Position numbers and translations under genes: made by a program. The notes below the pieces were generated by a model. The model was not told where the DNA came from and did not search any database. It worked only from the letters and a program-made list of their open reading frames with translations. A DNA stretch of 64,000 bases. It comes from Elmis aenea (lineage: Eukaryota; Arthropoda; Insecta; Coleoptera; Elmidae). The DNA is taken from contig OX393577.1 of NCBI GenBank assembly GCA_947652605.1, positions 4,836,868 to 4,900,867 of the forward strand, given 5' to 3'. Positions 24,261 through 36,400 of the stretch are shown in pieces. The stretch's first letter is position 1, and each line of letters begins with the position of its first letter.

Positions 24261-25242
24261 AACCTGTGCATAACACGACAAACTTGTGTTTTATGTTAGA
24301 AACTAAGAAACACCAATGAGGACATCTTGGAAAAATACCTAGTCTTTAAGAATCTTAGAATAAAATTGTAGGTCCGTCTCCCTACACTAGTAACAATATT
24401 TAAAAATAGAGAAAAAAAATTGTTTGTTGTTAACAGTGTTTGCGATCAAGTAAGCACATTTGTAGTTCGCTAAAAGTGAGTTTTTTTTTTGTTATTGCTA
24501 AGTTCGTTTCGTCGTATGGCCTATTAAAGGATAATGTGTTTTATAGGATCAGTTTAAAGCTTTAGTACATCGTATAAAGTTACTCCGGACACTGTATCAC
24601 GAGATTAGTTGTAATTACTGTTTAATTAGAAAGTCGTGTACTGTCCTGCAGTGTATGAGCTATGAAGCCAACATAACAGAATCTCGAGCGAGCGAAGTTT
24701 TCCTGAAGAACGGATACTTTATCTGTTTACTGTTTACTGTGGGTGGTCTTAGTGAAGAGAGATGGTCTCTTGGGATTCAGCTCCGAGTGGGAAACGGCCC
24801 CATTGCGACAACTTTATAAGAGTCGGTGGGTTATGCTGTGTTAGACAATGTTGCTCTAAACTTCGACGCCATTTAAGGGGCATAAAGTTCAATAAAAGTA
24901 ATATATGGAAATATCATAAAACCGTAGAACATAAAATGGGTAACTTGTAGAATGAAATGACTTATAATAAAAAAATTCGAAGGAATACGCTTTTTATAAA
25001 CATACTGTTAGTTGCCACTCTCCTGTGTTTGGCGTGTATGTAATGTTTATGAAAAATACGTCTTGGAAATTTTTCTTTAAAACCTAGTGTGAGAAAGTTA
25101 TAAGAATTAAAATTATATTTATTAGTTTTGGTTTAAACATTAATCTTTCACGTTGTTAATAGGAAATGGACGAAACGATTTTCAGATGATTACAAATGAC
25201 TCCAATTGCTCCTATTTAATTTATAGAAAACCAAAATTACTG
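24261..25242. other. Noncoding DNA, nothing recognised
   Basis: No gene supported. The 62-codon plus frame at 24762-24950 is cysteine-containing but matches nothing I recognise. Confidence 0.4.
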
Positions 25243-25244
25243 TA

Positions 25245-26049
25245 CAGGGTGGACCAAATTCGAATGTTTTCGGTTACCGCAATAGATAGCGAAAATCTAA
25301 TATCGGTCTCTATTTTTGCTTAATTGAAAAAAAGTAATTTTTTTTAGCCATCTTGACTTTCGAGATATGGATTAAACTTACATATTTTTAAATGGAAACC
25401 CTAGTTGGCCTTGATTTTATGTGAAAGAGTATTTGTTTAGCTTTTCAAAAATATGTAGTTTTATAATATTTGTTGCAAAAAATAACCGAGATATGACCAA
25501 TTTTGTAAAAATTCGATCATCAAAGTTTGCCATGATTTCGTAAACAAGTGATGCTTGCAATTATTAAACAACTAAACGTCATTTCGAAGTACATATGTCA
25601 ACTTTAAAGCAAATCCGTGTATTCTTTTGTGTTTTATAACTGTTTATTGTGGTGTTGTGAACATGGCTAAATTTGTACTTTTTAAAAAGTTTAATATGTT
25701 AGAATATTACTTTGTAAGTGATAAAAACGTAGCGGTTGCTTCAGAATTTACTTGGCAATGACGTCTAGTTGTTTAATAATTGCAAGCATCACTTGTTTAC
25801 GAAATCATGGCAAACTTTGATGATTGAATTTTTACAAAATTGGCCATATCTCGGTTATTTTTTGCAACAAATATATAAAACTATACATCTTCGAATAGCT
25901 TAAAAAATACTCTTTCACATAAAGTCATGGCCGACTAGGGTTTCCATTTAAAAATATAAAAGTTTACTCCATATCTCAAAAGTCAAAATGGTTTTTAAAA
26001 AAGTACTCTTTTTTTTAAATGAAACATAAAAATCTGTATAAAAAACCTG
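25245..26049. mobile_element. Foldback element with 256-bp arms and CAGGGTGG end
   Basis: The left arm (25328-25583) is repeated in inverted form at 25757-26012. Landmarks are CGAGATATGG with CCATATCTC, AAGTGATGCTTGCAATTATT with AATAATTGCAAGCATCACTT, and TTGCCATGATTTCG. The outer ends are CAGGGTGGACC and AAAACCTG, next to TA dinucleotides (25243-25244, 26050-26051). The unique spacer is about 170 bp. No coding capacity. Confidence 0.85.
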
Positions 26050-26051
26050 TA

Positions 26052-27239
26052 TAACAATTTGTTCTAATTTAATAAATAGAGAAATTATAGCAAATTTTCA
26101 AAAATGATGAAATTTCATTTTTCATCTGTCGTTCCAGGCTGGCGTCCCACATATACAGTTCCAACAATAGAAAACCGGAAACAGATTCACCTATCCAATT
26201 TTTTTTTTTTGACAAAACTGTGTTGTTACTTGTCATATAAGCTGTTATTAACCTATAGGCCTCTCAAGCCCTTAATGTGTGAATACGGGGTGTTACTAAA
26301 TAAAAATTAGTTTGCAATATTTTTTAGAAAATATTATATAAAAAGCATTAATAGAGGCAATCCTGACAGGAAATAAGAAAACCTGTGGATCGTAAATTAC
26401 ATAGAAAACAAAACGTTGCTGGGTCTCTGAGGCCCGTGATATGCATCTTAGGGTTTAAATCCTACATACATAAAGACATTTTCAAGTAAGATTTTTCCTC
26501 TGAATACATCGCCCTGTTCTGAATATGAAAAGCTTAATCTAATATACTGATACGCTTAACATAAATAAACTTTAGCCATACTTGAATGCCTTTTTAAACA
26601 TATACGAGATATAAACCTATGGCTTTTAGCTCGATATCTGTCGAGGGCACACCACAACATCACGCTCTTAAATGTGCAAATCGAGTAGCATAACGGGCGA
26701 TATATCCAGACGTAAAACCGCTTATCTACTCATTGCTGATGAGTGGAACACATAAAAGTACGAAAAGCTCTTCTTACAGTATCGATACCCTATGGTAGGA
26801 CGATTTTAACTGCTTCTTTCGGTAAAACTAATGCATTGCCGAAAAAACAGTTTTCAAACTGTTTTAAAAGTGACTTAACCAAGAATTAATGAATTATTAA
26901 GTGATATTTAGATATTGAGAAAAAATTATACTCTTTCATATATGGATCATGCATGACTAAGTAGTTGGATGTGCTTTTTTTTCTCTTTCTAACGATATAT
27001 AAACAACTCAGGAACTTAAGAAAAACCGTATTTTACCGATATTACTCTAAGTTAGCCATGAAACGTATTAAACGGGCAAGTTGGCTTTGCAATAGTGAAA
27101 TGTGCTTTTTCTCCTCTTTCTAATTATATATTACTTGTCATATCTGTTTAAATAAATAACCCGGGAAATAAAATTAAAACATATTTTACTAATATTATTC
27201 TTAGTAAGTTAACGTTTAGAATTATATTGAAAATTTCCT
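26052..27239. other. Noncoding DNA, nothing recognised
   Basis: AT-rich sequence. The 68-codon plus frame at 26104-26310 shows no domain. Confidence 0.4.
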
Positions 27240-27344
27240 TCACCTGCCAAATTTGCGTTTCCAACCAATCACTAATCTTAAATCTTCTTGAGACTACCAG
27301 TGGGAGCATTATTACACCGTAATAAATTTACATTCCCCTGTCAG

Positions 27345-27525
27345 ATGTTGATCCTCCTGTCAAATTTGCGTTTTCGACCAATAACAAAATCAGATTTCCT
27401 AGAAACGACCAATAAACATAATACACTGATAATACCTATCCTTTTTGCAATTAACAGATTTTCATGCGTTTGTTGGTCGTTTCTAAGAAATCTGAATTTG
27501 TGATTGGTCGAAAATATACATTTGT
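27345..27525. repeat. Palindromic element around 27440
   Basis: TTGCGTTTTCGACCAATAAC and CAGATTTCCTAGAAACGACC on the left are mirrored by GGTCGTTTCTAAGAAATCTG and GATTGGTCGAAAATATAC on the right. A further partial copy (TTTGCGTTTCCAACCAATCA) sits at 27252. The open frames on both strands here are by-products of the palindrome. Confidence 0.8.
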
Positions 27526-27978
27526 AGAGGTAATTAAATATTTTGGTATTAATAATTTTTTGACGAATTTCGGCGACCAGTAGCGTTACTTTAATACAGA
27601 TTAAACCACACTCCTGACGCACTACTCTGACGGTACTTGTAAAAGTTGACATCAGCGTTTTATATTGTGGCCCAAAATTGGGGTTTAAAAAATCTAAAGT
27701 AGGATATTTGGCACCTATTTTCAAGATGCAATCTTATCGGTTCATGTATGCATTTTGCAATAATTATTGGTGCAGACGAATGAAAACAAACTTTGACCCA
27801 AATAAAACTTTGTTGGTGTGTTTACAACATATTAGTTCGTACATATCTTTGTAAGAAATTCCTAGTGACATCTTGGAATTAAACTGCTACAACTGTCTTG
27901 AAGCTTGATATATCATGTTGATCATAATTCGTTGCCATGGAACTTTGCTGTGAAAATAAATGTATAAAATGTGTATGT

Positions 27979-28185
27979 AGGTACCCGGGTACCTATGCGT
28001 ACTCTTAAGGGGCTTATACTTTTATTTTGACTAAAAACTAAAACAATTATACAACTAGATTATTTTTATTTTGTAAGTTCGGCTTGAATTTGATTGCTTT
28101 AGGATAAACCTGAATTTCAATAAGGTAGCTCAACGAAAAAGCAATGAAAATTTAAACTGAAAACGCAAAAGGTACCCGGGTACCT
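27979..28185. repeat. Two identical 16-bp palindromes, AGGTACCCGGGTACCT
   Basis: The same perfect palindrome occurs at 27979-27994 and 28170-28185, with 175 bp between. GC-only palindromic cores are rare in this AT-rich DNA. They may be the ends of a small element or two binding sites; no other terminal symmetry is evident. Confidence 0.6.
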
Positions 28186-28414
28186 CTAACAGTGCACATA
28201 AAGGTTAAATCTAATTTATAATCAAAAACTCAAACATGTTAAAGGATTTATTTTTAAATAGCCAACGACAGTAAGCGGCGTATTTATTTAACTGCAAGAA
28301 ATAATTTAATGTTTGTGAAAGTACAATTCGTAACTGTCAGCAACGACAATAAAATATAGTGCATATTTCATTATCAGAATTATTGTTTGATACTTTTCAA
28401 GATATGTTTATTAA

Positions 28415-28532
28415 AACCCTTTCACTGCCAAACCCGTAAATATACGTTGTGCAATAATATGTTGCTATTGTCAAACCCGTAAATATACGTTATTCTGCCG
28501 CTCAGAGTTGAAATTCTGGTGAATGCGCTGGG
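28415..28532. mobile_element. piggyBac-like MITE, copy 1
   Basis: Flanked by TTAA on both sides (28411-28414, 28533-28536), the target of piggyBac elements. The ends read AACCCTTTCACTG and GCGCTGGG. It contains ACCCGTAAATATACGTT twice and is related to the elements at 29892-29981 and 52461-52582. Confidence 0.7.
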
Positions 28533-29062
28533 TTAAAAAATTAAGCTGATTTCAAGACAAATTATTTATTATCTTTCTTATTAGGGGAGTATCAAAAAAG
28601 TGTTTACCACAAAAGTTGTTACAATTTATTAGTTATGTAACCTACAATTCTTTTTAAATGCACAGAGTATTTAGTTTTTGAGAACCAATATGCAACTTTA
28701 TTATTTCAAATAGATTACCCTGTATATTTTTACGTTTTCTTGTAGATAAATTAATTGCCTTTAAAAAATATTAAGCATGCTTTTGTCTTGGGTTAACATT
28801 TCCAGAGTTATTATTTTGGTGAATGCGTAGGGTCAAAAATTAAGCTAATTGTAAGACAAATTATTTGTTATCTCTGTTATTAGGATAGTTACAAAATAGT
28901 TTTTACCACAAAAGATGTTGGAATTTATTAGCTATACCTATGACCTGCAATTATTTTTAAATGCACGGAGTATTTAGTTTTCGAGAATCAATAAGCAACT
29001 TTACTATTACAAATGGAACACTCTCTACCCTGTATACCTATTTTTACATTTTCTTGTAGAAA
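28510..29062 (+). repeat. About 300-bp direct repeat, two diverged units
   Basis: Unit 1 (about 28510-28745) and unit 2 (about 28812-29062) share GGTGAATGCG, AAGACAAATTATT, TTTACCACAAAAG, AAATGCAC(A/G)GAGTATTTAG and CCCTGTATA in the same order. They are noncoding and visibly diverged, so the duplication is old. Unit 1 overlaps the right end of piggyBac-like copy 1. Confidence 0.75.
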
Positions 29063-29891
29063 CAATATTTGCCCATAAAAAATATTTAGTATGTCCTATG
29101 TCCAAAGTTAATATTTCTCGGGATATAATGAACAGCTCGCGGAGGATGTTCGTTTTGTAAATAAATACACATCCCGAGAGAAGGCCACATATTGCGAGTA
29201 ATTATAAAAACCTGAATTTTTTTTTAAGAATACGATTTCGCTGAGAAACCAACCAAAAATCCAAAACAAATCTAAGAATAAATACTATCCGTTTTTACAC
29301 AGTTTCTATGGCAAAAAATGTAGCATCTCATCATGTCAAAATTTTCATTAGTTGAAAATCTGCCCAAAATTATATGATAACAAATTTGCTACAAAGACTA
29401 TCGAATTACAAAACAGTTCTATAAAATAGATTATAGCTCCCCTCATACTAAAGAACAATTTATCTAATTTAAGCAAACCTCTATCTCTTGTAATAAGCGA
29501 GATCCATATTGAACATTTTATCTGGGACACCCTGTATATGAATTTGTATCACAAATATCGTCGTAAAATGTTGGTAACCAAAGCATGTGTTATTGGCTGT
29601 CCATCAGATGTAAATTATTTAAAAAAATCGCATACTGCCTAATAATTATTTACAAAAAAAATTAACAATTCATACGGTCAAAAACAAAATAGAAGATACT
29701 CAAAAAAAGTTGTTGGGTTTTCAAAGCCACCGTGATTTGTAGAAAAGTTTTATGCAATTTATTTTATGAAGATTTAACAAATGTATAATTAGATTATGTA
29801 ACTCGTGCTTTCTAACAGTTTTTGTGAAAGAAATTTTATTTGTAACTCCCCTAATAATAGAGATAATAATATAATTTGTCTTAACTTTTAA

Positions 29892-29981
29892 CCCGACACA
29901 TCCACCAGAATTTTTCTTTTAAAAACAAAAAAAAAAACGACAGGCGCCTGTGCATACAAAAATTACCCGACATTGAAAGGG
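29892..29981. mobile_element. piggyBac-like MITE, copy 2
   Basis: A 90-bp segment lies between TTAA at 29888-29891 and 29982-29985, with ends CCCGACACATCCACCAG and CATTGAAAGGG. In inverse orientation it aligns with the element at 28415-28532, sharing the TTCTGGTG block and the CCCTTTCA end. Confidence 0.75.
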
Positions 29982-29985
29982 TTAA

Positions 29986-30855
29986 GAAATGTTTTTTAGT
30001 AGGCAATAACTAAATATTTACAGTTGGTTTAAAAGATTTTTTTATCAACCTTTAAGTAAGAATATCTTAGACGGATTTGTTTCGGCAAAGGATTTTTAGC
30101 GATGGGCATTTTGTATTCTGACGTTGAAGAATTCTTTCGACTGTTTTTAACACTATCGCAGTCCTGCTTTATTCAATTTGTCATTGAAGCTGAACTTCTT
30201 GACTTCAAATTACTCTTTCAGCGGCGCAAACAGATGGAAGTCACAGGATGACAAATTCAAACAGCAAAAAGGACGAATAGGGAGGTCTCTCACACTTAAT
30301 TCACTAAATTTACAGTTAGATTAAAAATTACCAGGACCAAAATTTTCGTAATGCACCTAAAAAAGATTTCTTTCGTAAAGTACACACATTTTTTGCTACA
30401 GTGTAACAAAATTGCTTAAATTGCATAGTTTACAAAAAAATATTAAACCTAAATTTAGCCAGAGGGCAATAAAATCTCGATTTTGTTACGACAGCATCGG
30501 AAATTAGCAATATAAAAGTTATGAGTATATAAAACTTTGTTTAAAAAATAATTTAGATTTCTTTAAACAATATTTTTCTGCAATTGTCACTAAAATAGCC
30601 GAACAAGTACCCAAAAGCGACTGTAGTAGTAATTTTTACTGCCTAGGCAGTAAAAAAGTAAAATTCGCTTCGCTCATTGGTTGACTTTATTATACGGGGT
30701 GAGTCACGACGGACGCCACAGAGTTTAATGGAGAAACGGTTTATTGTTTCAAACTCTTGCAATTGGATTACGTAAGTCAATAAGGGCTACATTCTAAAAA
30801 TATTTTCAAACATACGGAGTGCTCCAAAAAAGAGTGGCATATCAAAGTTATACTT
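29986..30855. other. Noncoding DNA, nothing recognised
   Basis: AT-rich sequence. A CCTAGGCAG palindrome near 30642 and GTGAGTCACGACGG near 30700 are unexplained but isolated. Confidence 0.4.
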
Positions 30856-30859
30856 TTTT

Positions 30860-30960
30860 TCATGGAACACCCTGTATATTTTTACATTTTTAGATTCCTC
30901 TTTAAATTTACTTCAAAAAATGTTTAAGGTTATATGGGTCTAAGCTTAACCGTTTTTTTG
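30860..30960 (+). repeat. Dispersed repeat copy (CACCCTGTATATT family)
   Basis: About 100 bp, starting CACCCTGTATATTTTTACAT and continuing through TTAGATTCCTCTTTAAATTT, matches about 700-790 and 19490-19560. The shared CCCTG/TA start suggests the end of a mariner-like nonautonomous element. Confidence 0.7.
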
Positions 30961-31229
30961 AAAATTGCATTTTCATGAAAATACAGTACTTTCAAAAATT
31001 TTCAACATTTAAAAACTTTGAGAAGTCTGAAAAAATTTGCTTGGAGATTAGATTGGCAATAGATTATGTATCACTTTGCACCACCTACCTACATTTTAAA
31101 AATATTAACAGTGCGTTTTTTACGCTTGGTCAAACTTGTGAAGCCTTAAACATTTATAACTCATTGTCAAACTCAAATAAAATAACTTATTTTAAGAGGA
31201 CACAATAATAAATAGTGCAATAAAGGTGT

Positions 31230-31561
31230 AGCAAGTGTATTGTGCGTATTATGGCACAGCGGTGGGGGAGTGGTGCTGTAAGATGTGAGAAGACGAATAT
31301 ACGTCAGAAGATCTGAAACAAGATATGAAAGAAACAAAACATCTCGAGAGCGAGGAGTACATGTCGGAGGATTCGAAAAGAAAAAGAGAACAGGATATAG
31401 AAGACATATCAAAAAGGAGTAAAAAGAATAAAAAGTTTAACAGGATACATCAAAAAGAGAAAAATGATAAAACAGATACGCTTATGAGCATGATCAAGGA
31501 AGTAATGAGAGATATAAAAGAAATAAAACATCACCAGAGGTCATATCAAGAGGAACGATAA
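31230..31561 (+). pseudogene. Charged ORF1-like fragment, possible non-LTR element
   Basis: The frame from about 31325 is very rich in Lys, Glu, Asp and Arg (EDSKRKREQDIEDISKRSKK; MIKEVMRDIKEIKHHQRSYQ) and ends in a stop at 31561. It looks like a short coiled-coil region of a retrotransposon ORF1, comparable in style to 58367-58645. I do not recognise a specific family, and a chance frame is possible. Confidence 0.4.
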
Positions 31562-31604
31562 AATGCAAAATCTGGACGCAATAAAATTAACATGTAACCA
31601 CAAA

Positions 31605-31690
31605 ATTACTTCAATAAGTGTTCAAAATGACCTCCATCATTCAATTACGTAATCGCACTCTCTTTAAAAGCATTTTTAAATACAAAACAA
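31605..31690 (-). pseudogene. Tail of a DUF4817-group transposase
   Basis: The minus strand reads FKNAFKESAIT, a stop, then LNDGGHFEHLLK and a stop. The GGHFEHLL ending is the typical C-terminus of this mariner group; the complete copy at 13318 ends GRHFEHLL. Only about 25 codons remain. Confidence 0.5.
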
Positions 31691-32786
31691 TATTTGTAGG
31701 AAATTTTGTCTTTGCACTCTATTCCATATTTTCAGCTTTTCCGGAAAAACGGTTTGATTTTCAAAAAATTTCACTTGACCAAAGTTGTAGCCCATAAAAT
31801 TTGCTATCCGGAATGGGCCGTCGGTTTTTTTTGTACAACCTTTCGTTTTAAAAATAAAGTCTTAGAAACAATTACATTTTTTCGAATATAAACTTTTTTG
31901 AATTACTTTTGTTGGTATGTATGAGGTAATTGACAATTTACCACATCATACGCATAATATATTGAAATTATTTAGCAGGCGCTGGTTGTAATGCGGGATT
32001 AACGATTCCATGCATCACCTTTGTCGCCTTCCCTAGTGATTACGCTATCAGGCGCGTGGTTTGAACCAGTTGCTTTGAAAATTTAATAAGTTTTTGTTAT
32101 ATTACGCCACAAAGAGGAACAGACGCTGGATTAAGGGCTTAAACTAAATTTGAAACATAAAGTACGGTTTACAAGGTTGTCCAATCTACATTTTTCACGA
32201 ATTCCAAATTGTTTCCGCTTTTTGAATATGAGGAAAAGTCGAATCATTTTCTTTCTTTCGTGATCATTAAACATTTTATTATTTCCTCTTGATCCTCAAT
32301 GATAAAAGTTTTTAACGAGGCAGAAAATATATTCAGCAAATTAGTTTTGTAAATAGATGGCTTGAATATTTTAACGAGCTATTCGAAACAGGTGAGGAGG
32401 TACAACTTACAACATACTGAATACTGAATAAAAAATTGGTGTTGATTTACGCATGTTCTACGTTATGTAATTAATAATTAATCAATGTTTAAATTTATGA
32501 ATAAAACATTCCAATCGCACAAAAAAAGTTTATTTAAATTATGTACAGAATTGTGCAAGTACGTTTCCACCGCTAACAGCATACGCCGTCATCTGTCAGT
32601 GACAGAATGTCAGGTAGTTTCTAACCTATGTTTTTGAAAAATACTAAAAATTTAAACTGTTCGCACAAAAAATGTAATAAGCACCTCGGCCAAAACGTAC
32701 TTTTTCGTTCTTGCCTGTTTGCAAACCAGACGCGGCCTAAAAAGTTACACGTTTTGGCCTTGATACATAAATAACTGTTATTTACA
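31691..32786. other. Noncoding DNA, nothing recognised
   Basis: No supported gene. The 61-codon frame at 31706-31891 shows no domain. Confidence 0.4.
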
Positions 32787-32826
32787 TAGACCGCATCCTT
32801 TTAGACCGCATCCTTTTAGACTGCAT
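32787..32826 (+). repeat. 15-bp tandem repeat, 2.7 copies
   Basis: TAGACCGCATCCTTT is repeated twice, followed by a partial TAGACTGCAT. Confidence 0.85.
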
Positions 32827-33397
32827 TTACTCACTGAACAATAAAAGGCAGATTGAAAATGAACCTGTGGTGTAACATTACTTCACAATTTTATCATATT
32901 TGTAGCAAACAAGAAATAATCATCACATTTTAGGCTGAATTTGCATCGCTCTGATTAATTCTTTATTTAAAAACCTTCTTTTAATTTTTTGTAAATGCTT
33001 CCAAGTAGTTCAACATTTTGTGAAAAATAAAAATTAAAAAATAAACAAATCTTTTATATTCGCTTAATAAGTTTGTTTTCTGTTTTTCAAGCTTCGTCCT
33101 TACACAATTATAAAATCTGTTAAAAAGCATTTGGATTACTTCAATAAAAACATGCACCAACAAAACTAAAAGTTCTTCCTTCCTTATTAAACAAATCTTT
33201 TTTCTTAAATTTTATGACTGTCGCTTAAGCAAAGATAATATTGTTTTACTGTTTAATCAGCTTGCTTCTTATTTTTTAAAAAGTTTTGATGTATGCATTT
33301 TAAGAAACACGTACTGAAAAACAAACCTTTTTTATAACTTAATTTTAATCGCAGTGAGTTTTTGGCATACCAAATAACAATATCAAGAACATTATAT

Positions 33398-33403
33398 TTT
33401 ATT
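33398..33403 (-). promoter_or_regulatory. Polyadenylation signal AATAAA, channel gene copy A
   Basis: AATAAA on the minus strand begins 9 nt after the stop codon. The same signal lies at 43717-43722 for copy B. Being this close to the stop implies a very short 3' UTR if it is used. Confidence 0.5.
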
Positions 33404-33411
33404 ATATAGCA

Positions 33412-36400
33412 TTATATATTCTTCTTAAAGATTATAGTCTCTGAAGCAGGAAAGAACTCAAGTAAATGAATCCAAGAATCTCTCTTTAAAACCAAAACAA
33501 CAGTTTTCTGATTGGCTCTGTAAGTGTATCTATGTCCAGTTCTGGGAAACAATCCTTGCCTTAGACCAAACATTTCACCGGAATGCAAAACTTTGACGAT
33601 TGTTTCGCTGTACATGGTGTCTTCGCTCATTACTTCCACCTGTCCTTGGTGGATGAAATACATGCACTCGTCAATGTCGTTAATAAACGCTATGTAATCT
33701 CCCTGGAAAAACGTTCTGGTACGAAAATAAGCTGCCATTTGCCTTAGAAGATCAACGTGGCAATTTTTAAAGAGTCTGTGTCGCCGCAAATGGAACCCGA
33801 ACATGGAGTTAAGAACTCCTTCGAGAAGATAGTATGGTGCCTGTTCGAGCATGCTAGGAAATTGAAGTCCGTTTTGCCGGTCCCATAAAAGTGTAACGTA
33901 CAGCAAGACTCTATCAACAAGCGCTGGCGACGTGTTTTCTCTAACCATATGTGTTTTCAATTTTTGAATGCCCGTATCGTACTTACCCTTGTGAAAATCT
34001 ACGGTCTCTAAGGTGGCGCAAGTTTCTGCCATAAATGTGGCTACGGCGAATCTTGCTACGACCATTAGAATAATGCATGCAATGATGAGCAGACTTGAGT
34101 TGGGATAATAATTGTGAACGCTTGTTGATGTAAAAACAAACAGGACAGTCCGTAACTGTGAGACAAACAATAAAAATCTTGTAGAAGAACTCATCCCTTG
34201 AAAGTTACAATCTAGTGGAGGATGGACGTTGAGTGTACGATTAATACAGCTACATATTGTCAAAAGACTAGCGAGAAAATGGATGGTTAATACGCCGCAA
34301 AGACTTACGTACGCAATTCTCATGGCATAAACAGTGATGTTCAATTTTTGGTTCATTTCGCGAAAGTAGTGTATAGCGAAAAATATTCTGATTAAGCGAT
34401 TGCAGCGAAGGTAGGTCCAAATCATCCAAACGTAATTTTTTCTCAAAAAGATTACCGTGAAGAGCTCTAAAGGTACTACCGACGCCAATTCAGGTAGAAA
34501 TCCCCAAGGACCATTACGGTAGTGTACGGCGATTTTCCTCCTATCCATTATTAACATTCCAAATTCATCTTCGTAGGCCGTGTGGAATTTTAAATAAATA
34601 TTTATTATAAACAGGACGTCATTGAAATACAGTATCGAAATCATTGTGGTGGTAGTATCCTGCATCGTTTTTTGGTACATTTCAAACAAATAGCCAACTA
34701 GGCATACAGCGGTAAGAAAAAATATGTTATAAATTTTCAAGGCCAAGTTAGGTTCATATATGCGAAAAATTCTGCTCGCTTTAGAAACCTTTTTAATTGG
34801 AACATGTGTTGCCTTGCTTTTGAATCCTGGGCGACGTTGTTGAGCGGTATTTTTTTTAGTTTCTATTTGAATTACCTTTTCTGGTATTATAGTAGGCAAA
34901 ACGCCCCCCACAAGATAATCTGTGTGCATAGCTGTTAGCTTACGAAATTTAATGTTTAAATGATAATAGTTGGCGAGGACTTTGTAGAACTCCGGACTTT
35001 CTATGGTTAGGAGTTCGATGTGACCTTTTGCGACCATAGTAAGTGTCTGGCGACTTCTGTTGCAGTCGCTGAGGTTACCAAATAAACTACCTGGAGGTAA
35101 AATTAATAGACGGCTGTAGTCGGGTCCTAAGACTTCCACTTGCCCTTTGTATACAAAAAATATTTTGCTGTTAATATCATTGACGCGCGCTATCACGCCC
35201 CTATTCATGATTATTTCGTGATTAGTCGAAAGAAGAAAGCTCCTTAAAAAAAAAATGCTCGTGTTTCCAAAGATGGTAGATTCTTGCAACACTTTTCCAT
35301 AAATTTCGAACAATATGTCTTTTTTAATCCCCGTATTAAACGTCTTAATAGTCCTTTGAACATTTTTTCCCTTCGTTTTCCGCCAAAAAAATTCAAAATG
35401 CTCAATTACTTCGTGTTTTAATATCGGATCGATTTGTCTGTACTTAAGAAACAAGACCAGGTTTTGCATAGCTCGTTGAAAATTCGTTAAATCGGTATTT
35501 CTGGATAAGCACGACGATATAAGAGCTCCAAATACGTAAATGAAAAAAATAGTTCCGACAACCGTCAACGCAACTGTTCGAAACAACTCTAGAATTGTAT
35601 GGTGATGGTAACCACCGAGTCCTGCCATTGTAAAAATCCCTGTGATGTGGTAAACGCCGTATAAGTAAGTGCGAAGCGGCGTTAAGGGTTTTGAAAAATT
35701 AGAATTTGTTATCCACGAGCCCGCTGAACATTCTACATCGCCTTCGATTGAAGTCTTCACTAATTCGAATGTACAGTCCATGTTTATGACAAACGAAGCC
35801 AAGAAGTTTATAAGGATAAGGCAGTGTGGCAAATGTTTTATTATTAACCAGCTTTTCCTGGGCGACACGGAAGTCCTCTCGTAATGTTGTAAACCGCCAA
35901 GCACGCGGTGGAATTGCAATACACGATTCCATCGCAAAAATGTTAATTGTCTTACCGATATATCTTGGGTAAATAGGTACGCTATTCTAGCAATTGGAAA
36001 CACGCCAAAGAGGTCTACGACAAAGCCGTGGGTCCAGTAGTGCACGATCGTTTTCAACGGATGAGTAATTTCTACGTTATTGTCGTCAAAATAACTGATA
36101 TGATGCCGGATGTATATATCAATATACCCCATAATGTCCAGAAAGTAAAGGAAATACCACAACGCACAATTTGTACATTGGTTAATGATTGGAATAGGAT
36201 ACAAAAATGCTGAGAAAATTGCAAACACGTATCGCGCGAATTCCCAATACCTAATAAATTTTCCGTACGGGGTGATGATGTGCCTCAACATTATATAACG
36301 AATAAAACCGAAACTACCAAGACTGTCAAAATAAGTGTGGTAATCCCTGTACTCTTTGGTATCAACATCTAATTTGTATCCGAAATGTTTGAACGATTTT

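Noticed and set aside
32981..33163. 60-aa minus-strand ORF downstream of the channel stop, duplicated at 43296-43478
   Set aside because: It is beyond the likely polyadenylation signal, with no domain. Similarity simply reflects the recent duplication.
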